A stretch of DNA of 64,000 nucleotides from positions 11,838,538 to 11,902,537 of the forward strand of contig OU744446.1 in NCBI GenBank assembly GCA_916610825.1, given 5' to 3'. The translations under genes were made by a program, and so were the position numbers. The notes below the pieces were generated by a model that was given only the letters and a program-made list of their open reading frames with translations, did no database searches and was not told the DNA's origin. The stretch is from Haliclystus octoradiatus (taxonomy: Eukaryota > Cnidaria > Staurozoa > Stauromedusae > Haliclystidae). Each line of letters opens with the position of its first letter. Within the stretch, counting starts at the first letter, position 1. This document shows, piece after piece, positions 24,501 to 30,500 of this stretch.

Positions 24501-27500
24501 TTAATTTAGATAAAGGGAAGTTGTCGTATTACGTAATTGTTATTCCTGTATATATAACCTCTTTATATTAACCTCGTTTTGATGTAGACTATAAAAGTAG
24601 ATGTTCTTTATTAATAAGATTAGATTATGTTGGATCTCGCGTTGTACTCATTGACTCATGAATATCTTTAATCATTGTCATACGACACCCATGCTCAAGT
24701 GCTCTTAAACATATTATATCGATTTAGCAATATATAATTATACGTTCCTTGTATAGTATATGGGTAAGTGTCATCAAGTACATTTCCATTCGTTAAAATT
24801 TCATATGTTGACAACCTGCCCTCCTCTATCGTACATCCCATGCCTGCTCAAACATTAATTCAATTATTGCCTCCTGATTGCTTATACAACAGATGATGCA
24901 TTGTATTTACCTTTTTGTAGTAATGCCCAGTCAAATAAATGATGAACAATTGTTCCGATCAACATAACTTCATTTTCAGGGTCGCCTTTGAACAATTCAG
25001 CAATAACTGCTCTCCGAGAACATGTTACAGCATTTGATAGAGTTGTGCTTGATACAAGAATATGAGGTTGATTGGTAATGTAGCCGTCTGTTTTATTATC
25101 TAGAGTACATGTGATCTTCTGTCTATTGTCTGATAGTCCTGGAGGAATAAACAAAAGACATTTGTAATATAAATATAACTGTTACCTTTACTTGGGTATT
25201 ATAATTGTTATGTTGACAAAACCTATGGCATCGAGATACAAGTTGAAAGATTAAGGGACTATTACAGCTCGATCAACATGTTAAACTAAAATTGGCAGAA
25301 ATATTGGGAATTGCAATTGTGAATTAGTCGGTTTAGAAACCGAGATTTGAGATCAAAAAATTGGATCATTATTTCATTCAAACATTTGACGATTCAAAAT
25401 GTTCCAGTCTGTCATTTATCCATCAACCAGTTTGCCTGACAATCATTTAGACAGCTACAGCATGTCCACGTAATACATCATTTAGTCAGCTGGTCTACAT
25501 GTATATTAGTCGTAGGTCAGTCACGTCATTAGTTTGACAATTGAACATTTCTCCATTAACTCAGATTTCCAGTAATAAATACCTTTGATAAAAACTGTAT
25601 CACCAGCAATTACAGAAAAAGTCTCCCAGTCCTCAAGTAAATGGCAGTATTTCTCTTGATTTGATCTTTCATCAAGAAGGCGAAGTGTTTTCCTTGGACC
25701 CTTTCCATCTTGAGTACTGTGGTTGACTTCAAGAACCAAAAATACATTGAAATCAAAAGATGCAATATTCCCATCTGTTGAATCTACATCCATTGCATCT
25801 AACATTGCTTGGTCATCGATTAAATCAAAGTCTATCCCTGAAAAATTACCAGCATTTTCTTTTGAAGTGAAACTGTGGAAAATAAAAATATGCAATATAT
25901 TGGCCAAAATGTATAGACCCAATAGAAAATAATGGAAGTCAACTATTTGATGTAAAATATAGATTACTTCCACAAAAGTCATGACGTAGCTTCTGAGAAA
26001 TGAGTGCATGTTATTGAAGTGGCACACTATTCATGTTCATTAACAGTGCATAAAAAGTTATTAATCAAGTTCATGAACTTTTCAAAAATTCATGACAGTT
26101 CATGAGTATTTTTATGAACTCCCAACATAAAAGAAAAAGGGTGGATAAAGATGAATCCCGCATCTGTGAAATAATTCATGAACGTGAAATTGTCCATACG
26201 TTAATGAGCTGTTCATGAACTCGTGGATTCTTCACAGGGGCACTTCCCGCGCTATAATTTGTTTCTTTTAATTTTTATGGAAACTATTTATTGGAAGAAA
26301 CACTGGAAAACTTGACACCGACCAGAAGCTAGAGAAGATGGCGAATAGATAGGCATTGCAAAACATGTTTTTAAAGCAAGTTACATATATGCCATGTATG
26401 TGCATGGAATGCATGGCTTCAACTTGACCGAAAATCCTTTTTTTGAGTTATTACATGTGTTCTTCATTCACTGTCATTTGCAGTTCATGTTGGTATAAGT
26501 TTTCCGTTGCTTTCAACTTCAAAATGTTAGATTTCAATTTGAGAAGTAGAAATAAAATACAAATATAAATGTGGGATTTAATTAAAGTATGAAATTTGAT
26601 TGATCATGCGAGTCTGCGTGCAAACCTTTGAAAAATAACTCCTTAAACGTAATAAGCCTGAAGTGTAACATCGTTGATATCACAAAGCCAAATCAAACAT
26701 TGTGATAATAAACGGATCATGATATTTCCAGGGTGAGATAGTTAAGTTTGATAGAAAGCAGTAAGCATGTTGTGATATTAACAGTAGAGATGCTAAATGG
26801 ATTGCATTGTTGTTGTCAACAACCAAAACTACAGTAGAAACCGTTTATAGCGGCACCCCTGGGGAATTTGAAAAAATATTAAACAACAACTTAGCTTCAT
26901 TATAAACATAGCAATTTATGTAGTTTGTCTGACTTTGAAATATTTTCCAAAATGGTTACTCAACTATGATTATTTGTATTGAATTCATTTTTAACTGGAC
27001 GTGTATTTATGGTTTTCATTATTATGATGGTGATTGATTGGCTTCGATTTTTGTTGTTGTTGATGATGTTGCTTTGAATTTTATTTGATTCTTGATTCCA
27101 TGTTATACAAACAGAAACAAAAAAAGTTTTCCTCTCAAATGCTAAAAAACTCAACTGTTTTATTAGATATTGCATGTTCAAATAACTCGCAGAGAGCAAA
27201 GTGTGACATTTTATACGTTTCATTGCATCAAAAATACTTTCCCATTGTTGAAAAATTACTATATTGTTTGTATTTTATAATGAAAACAAAATATTTTTGT
27301 TAATGAAATGTTATAAACAATTTTATTAGTTCACGGGAATAAAAATGGGTGACGTTAGGAGTGATATTCCGTAATAAACAGAGACGTTATAGCCGATAAT
27401 TATTAAGAGAAAACCTACAAAAATATGCCAGGATCGATAAATTGTACGCTATAAACAATAATCCGTTATAAAAGGTGACGTTATAAACAATTTCTACTGT

Positions 27501-30500
27501 ATATTCAAAAGCTCACTACAAGCACTTACTCATGATTTGATCAAAATAAAGGAGCACTTACGATATATCCTGCAAAGAGTCACTCAGCGTCAAATCAATT
27601 CTATCCATTTCCGTTTCAACAGACTTTCTGGATAACTCTTTATCATTATTTATACTTTTGTGTAATGACTGATCATTTTCACTGACTGTCTTTGAGCTAT
27701 ACGGGTTTGAACAATTCCCATTGACATAGAGATTCATGATTTCATCTGATTTTAAGTCAATATTTGTGTTATTTAAAATTTTTCTACGGACACTGCTTTC
27801 CTACAAAATGAAAAATTAATTAAATAAAATATACAACAAGATGTGCATGACAGGTTACTAACAATTATTGAGGCAATTATTGTTAGGAGGGCCACAACTT
27901 GATTTAACGATAGCGTAAAAAAAAACATAAGAAATATTTTATGGGGTTAAGTCGAAGACTTAAGCGTCGTTAAAATCAAGTCTACTATTTGGTTGCTAGG
28001 GGGCAACATCATATTGAGGCTTCAACAGGATATAAGGGAAAGACCTGTCAGCAAAGGAAATAGCTCTAGCTTCAGTGTAAATGGTTGTTGCTGTCTGAGT
28101 TCAATGTGCAATATTATCTGGTAAGTGTAATCTGCTGTTTGTGCTCATGTCTCTGAATATAGGTTGAAGTTGTTACTCTTGCATCAATGGTCTAGTCGCT
28201 TCAAGTTCTTTTAGTATATGGTTAATATCTGGTTATCTTTTAACCTGTTCTTGTGTTATACTTATTTTATTTGTGTGCAGTGCTGCACTTACGTCTCGCA
28301 AATGTATTTTCTTTTGAGATATGTGTCCAAGTTTGTTGTGCAGGGTTGCACCTAGTTACAGCTGTTATGCTGGCAGTAGGTTGTCGAGTGCAGTGCTGCA
28401 CCGACAATCCAAGTAAAATTTTCCCTCCCTCCCTCACCTTTAATGTATAAGGTAAGTATATTAGGTACTCCACTGACTTGACAGTGTGACTGGTGCTTGG
28501 TCTTGTTGGTGACAGGTGTGCCTTCCTCGGCATCCTAGCTTCTGTCAGTTATTGTTGGCTGCTGACTCCCACCAATCAAAGCATCAAAATGCCAAAAATA
28601 AAAAATATGTATTTGTGAATATGGAATGGAATAAATGTTATGCGATGCAGGCAATGATTTTAACTGGCAGATAAGTAGGCCTAAGGTCATTTGTTGTTTG
28701 TGCATAACACAACAGCAAATGGATTGTTTGTCAACAATATAGGCACCAAGTAGATTATCAGGCTACTGTACTTACTTACTTCTGAAGGCCAATTACAGTG
28801 TAACCTATACAAAATAACTGTGTTTTATCACAACAAACGTAATAAAAAAATGCCTGTTACTTAAAACAAGTTTCTAAACAATTATAATATTTTAGCTAAG
28901 TGGATGTAGCATTACTGTAACAAATCATAATTCAAGCAGCAAAATTTTAGACAATATTAACAGCGTTTAATCCCTGGCGAAAAACAGTTCAGGTGTTCAT
29001 GAACAGTTCATGAACAGTTCATAAAAATTTGGGATTGGCTAACGTTCATGAACTGTTCATGAACTCTTGAATTGTTTTTAGGAAGGGATTGTCTATAGCT
29101 TACACTTACATTATTCATTAGATGACTTGGTTTAACTCCACTGTGAAACTTTTTTGTTAGTGGAGAGACACCAGATTTGGTTGGAGTCACATTTCTTTTC
29201 ATAGCTGTGCTACTTTTTCGTACTTTCAGTTTAACAATGCTTTTCCTTTTACCCACTTTCCCAGAATTTTTCCCTGATGAGAATTCAACTGATTTACTGG
29301 TCTTGGCATCACTTGTATTTAAGGGACTATTTAAGATTTCCGTTGGATTAAAATTAATCGATGTACTGGTTGATATTTCATCATATCTGGATGACATGTT
29401 TTCTAGCGGTGTTTCTGGAATGATGTCATCTGTGGTGCTACATTCAGGCGTATCATCATAATCATTGTCAATTATTATAACTGGAGATGAATTAGATCCA
29501 ATTCCGAGATCAGGTGATGTGTTCTTAGTAGGAGTTGTGATTGAAGTATCTATAGCCTGTAAAAATAAATGTGTTTATGTAGAAATTAAAAAATAAGAAT
29601 AAAGCACTAATAATACAAATATTTTGACAGGATAGACACTTAAGTGTGAAAACACCATATCAACGTGTGTCCTTTATAAAATCAAAATCAAATGAAAAAT
29701 ACATCCAAATTACAAATAAAATAAACAAAAAGTAAAATTTATGGAACATAATTATTGAGTTATCAGCTCTAAGGATCGTTGAAATGTTTCAAATTGTTGT
29801 TGATTAGTAACATATTTATTAAATGATGAGTTTTCTTATTTCAAGGGCTAGTTTGTTGTAATGTTTGTACCCGTATAATAAAATGATGCTTTTCTGTATA
29901 ATATAATCAACAAGCAATTATATTTTTTATCACCGATAACATGATTTTTTTATTAAGGCATCTTTACACTGTGAATCTTGGAAGACTGAATCGCTATTGA
30001 AAAGATACTGAACACATACTGGAATGGGATTGGGTTCTGAAATTATATTGAAATTCACCAGGCATTTAAATGTAGATTATTCTCATTCTAATGAAAACCT
30101 ACTGGAACACACCTTAAAATTTGAAAGCTACTGATGATCAAAAGTACCCAATTCAGTAGCCTATTAAGTAAGTTTTCAGTATGTTTTCAGTAGGTTTTCA
30201 GATTTTCAAAATATATTAGTATATAGATTTATATGTGGATATTTGCTTAATAGTTCATGAACAGTTTATTAACAGTCAATAAGCATTGCATATAATTCAT
30301 AAACAGTTCATGAACATTAAACAATATGTACCTAATTAACTTTTTAATAGTATTTCATAAACTTTCATTAAGAAGACCTAATTTATAAGCACTTAATTAA
30401 CGGTTTTTTAAATTGGGTCAATTTTAAGTTCATGGTGATTACTACGGTATACATACATCACTGTTCTTGTAGCTTATTCTGTAAAAGTAGCTCAAACCTC

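Larger units (their letters stand above)
20463..24687 (+). mobile_element. Intact Ty3/gypsy-type LTR retrotransposon in DNA2 intron 8
   Basis: Complete 4,225-bp element: LTR 20,463-20,628, primer-binding-type sequence TTGGCGCTGCGAG just inside, ORF1 (Gag plus protease) 20,678-21,880, ORF2 (RT, RNase H, integrase) 21,898-24,432, purine tract AAAGGGAAG at 24,512-24,520, LTR 24,522-24,687. The two LTRs are identical over 166 bp, and the 5-bp sequence CCCAT repeats directly outside (20,458-20,462 and 24,688-24,692). RT before RNase H before integrase is the Ty3/gypsy order. The element is antisense to its host gene. Identical LTRs and open ORFs indicate a recent insertion, possibly still polymorphic. 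Confidence 0.96.

Noticed and set aside
29177-29461. Plus-strand ORF of 94 aa
   Set aside because: Antisense shadow of DNA2 exon 5, whose frame and splice phases are well supported.
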